A DNA stretch of 64,000 bases from Pseudochelatococcus sp050946405 (lineage in GTDB: Bacteria > Pseudomonadota > Alphaproteobacteria > Rhizobiales > Beijerinckiaceae): the NCBI RefSeq assembly GCF_050946405.1, contig NZ_JBMNUS010000011.1, positions 62,001-126,000 of the forward strand, in the 5' to 3' direction. This document shows, in pieces, positions 63,590 to 64,000 of the stretch. Position numbers and translations under genes: made by a program. The notes under the pieces were generated by a model. It had not been told where the DNA came from. It saw only the letters and a list, made by a program, of their open reading frames with translations, and made no database searches. Position 1 is the stretch's first letter; each line of letters begins with the position of its first letter.

Positions 63590-64000
63590 TCAGGCCGCCT
63601 TCCGGCTCTGCATCCCGGCTGGAAGGCTCACCATCACGACCGTGCCGTTGCCGACGCTGGAGCGGATGCGCAGGCCGCCGCCGTGCAGTTCCGCCAGCGA
63701 GCGGGCGATGGCGAGCCCGAGCCCCGATCCCTTGTAGCTGCGGGCGAATTCCGTCTCCACCTGCTCGAACGGGCGGCCGAGCTTCTTGAGCGCCTCGGCC
63801 GGAATGCCGATGCCGGTGTCCTCGACATAGAGATGGACGTTTGGTCCCGACACGCGCGCGCGCAGCGTGACGTGCCCGCCCTCGGGCGTGAACTTGACGG
63901 CGTTGCGCAGGATATGCCCGAGAATCTGCTCCACCGCGCGCGGGTCCGCGCTGATGGAGGTATCGGGCAGCGTCTCCACCGCGAGCGCAAGGCCCTTCAG
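63590..64000 (-). CDS. Sensor histidine kinase of PleC/DivJ/PdhS type, C-terminal part
   Basis: The last 137 codons of a histidine kinase; the gene continues past the right edge. The ATP-binding HATPase domain is complete enough to show the N box (HILRNAVKFTPEGG), G1 (EDTGIGIP), F box (GRPFEQVE) and G2 (KGSGLGLAIARSLAELHGG). The GRPFEQVE and SLAELHGG wording is typical of the DivK-directed kinases that set the alphaproteobacterial cell cycle. The sensor and dimerisation parts are outside the window, so the exact member is unknown. Confidence 0.85.
   Translation of the reverse strand: MKGLALAVETLPDTSISADPRAVEQILGHILRNAVKFTPEGGHVTLRARVSGPNVHLYVEDTGIGIPAEALKKLGRPFEQVETEFARSYKGSGLGLAIARSLAELHGGGLRIRSSVGNGTVVMVSLPAGMQSRKAA

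Overview
The window is high-GC DNA from an alphaproteobacterium, most likely of the order Hyphomicrobiales (Rhizobiales). The gene content supports this: a division and cell-wall (dcw) cluster with DAP-type MurE and a long-tailed FtsZ, a TIGR02301-type protein, an alphaproteobacterial glutamate-cysteine ligase, a PleC/DivJ-type histidine kinase and CtrA/MraZ-like control sites. Genus cannot be decided from the sequence alone. Coding density is high and I see no insertion sequence, integrase, CRISPR array, tRNA or rRNA. The only RNA gene recognised is rnpB.

Layout. 1-10,200: truncated inositol-monophosphatase-family gene, gshA, a tiny Flp-pilin-like protein, a soluble PAS chemoreceptor, radC, map, an FkbM methyltransferase, sfsA and a DEAD-box helicase with a very long low-complexity tail. 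10,200-18,900: trpGDC, a small lipoprotein, a patatin phospholipase, a DedA protein, pdxY with a Nudix gene, two small exported proteins and a Fic-fold-like protein whose motif histidine is replaced. 19,100-24,250: a pst phosphate-uptake operon with pstS genes at both ends and no phoU. 24,600-33,900: mgtE, cysS, a LOG-family gene, a LysM protein, AMP nucleosidase, an N-acetylmuramoyl-L-alanine amidase, a glycine-zipper lipoprotein and a lytic transglycosylase. 33,900-34,430: RNase P RNA with promoter and terminator. 34,500-55,750: the dcw cluster mraZ-rsmH-ftsL-ftsI-murE-murF-mraY-murD-ftsW-murG-murC-murB-ftsQ-ftsA-ftsZ, then lpxC and bamD. ddl is absent from its usual place between murB and ftsQ. 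56,000-60,430 (minus strand): xseB, dxs, tlyA and an RNA uracil methyltransferase. 60,590-64,000: a coupled SDR-Nudix-TIGR02301 set, mscL, an exported hypothetical protein and the end of a histidine kinase.

The window is mostly housekeeping. The dcw genes build lipid II and the division machine, lpxC and bamD add outer-membrane functions, and the amidase, LysM and transglycosylase genes act on the finished wall. The most unusual feature is a dispersed intergenic repeat of about 105 bp that forms two consecutive hairpins. It occurs five times, four of them between convergent genes, and in two cases its end forms the stop codon of the neighbouring gene.
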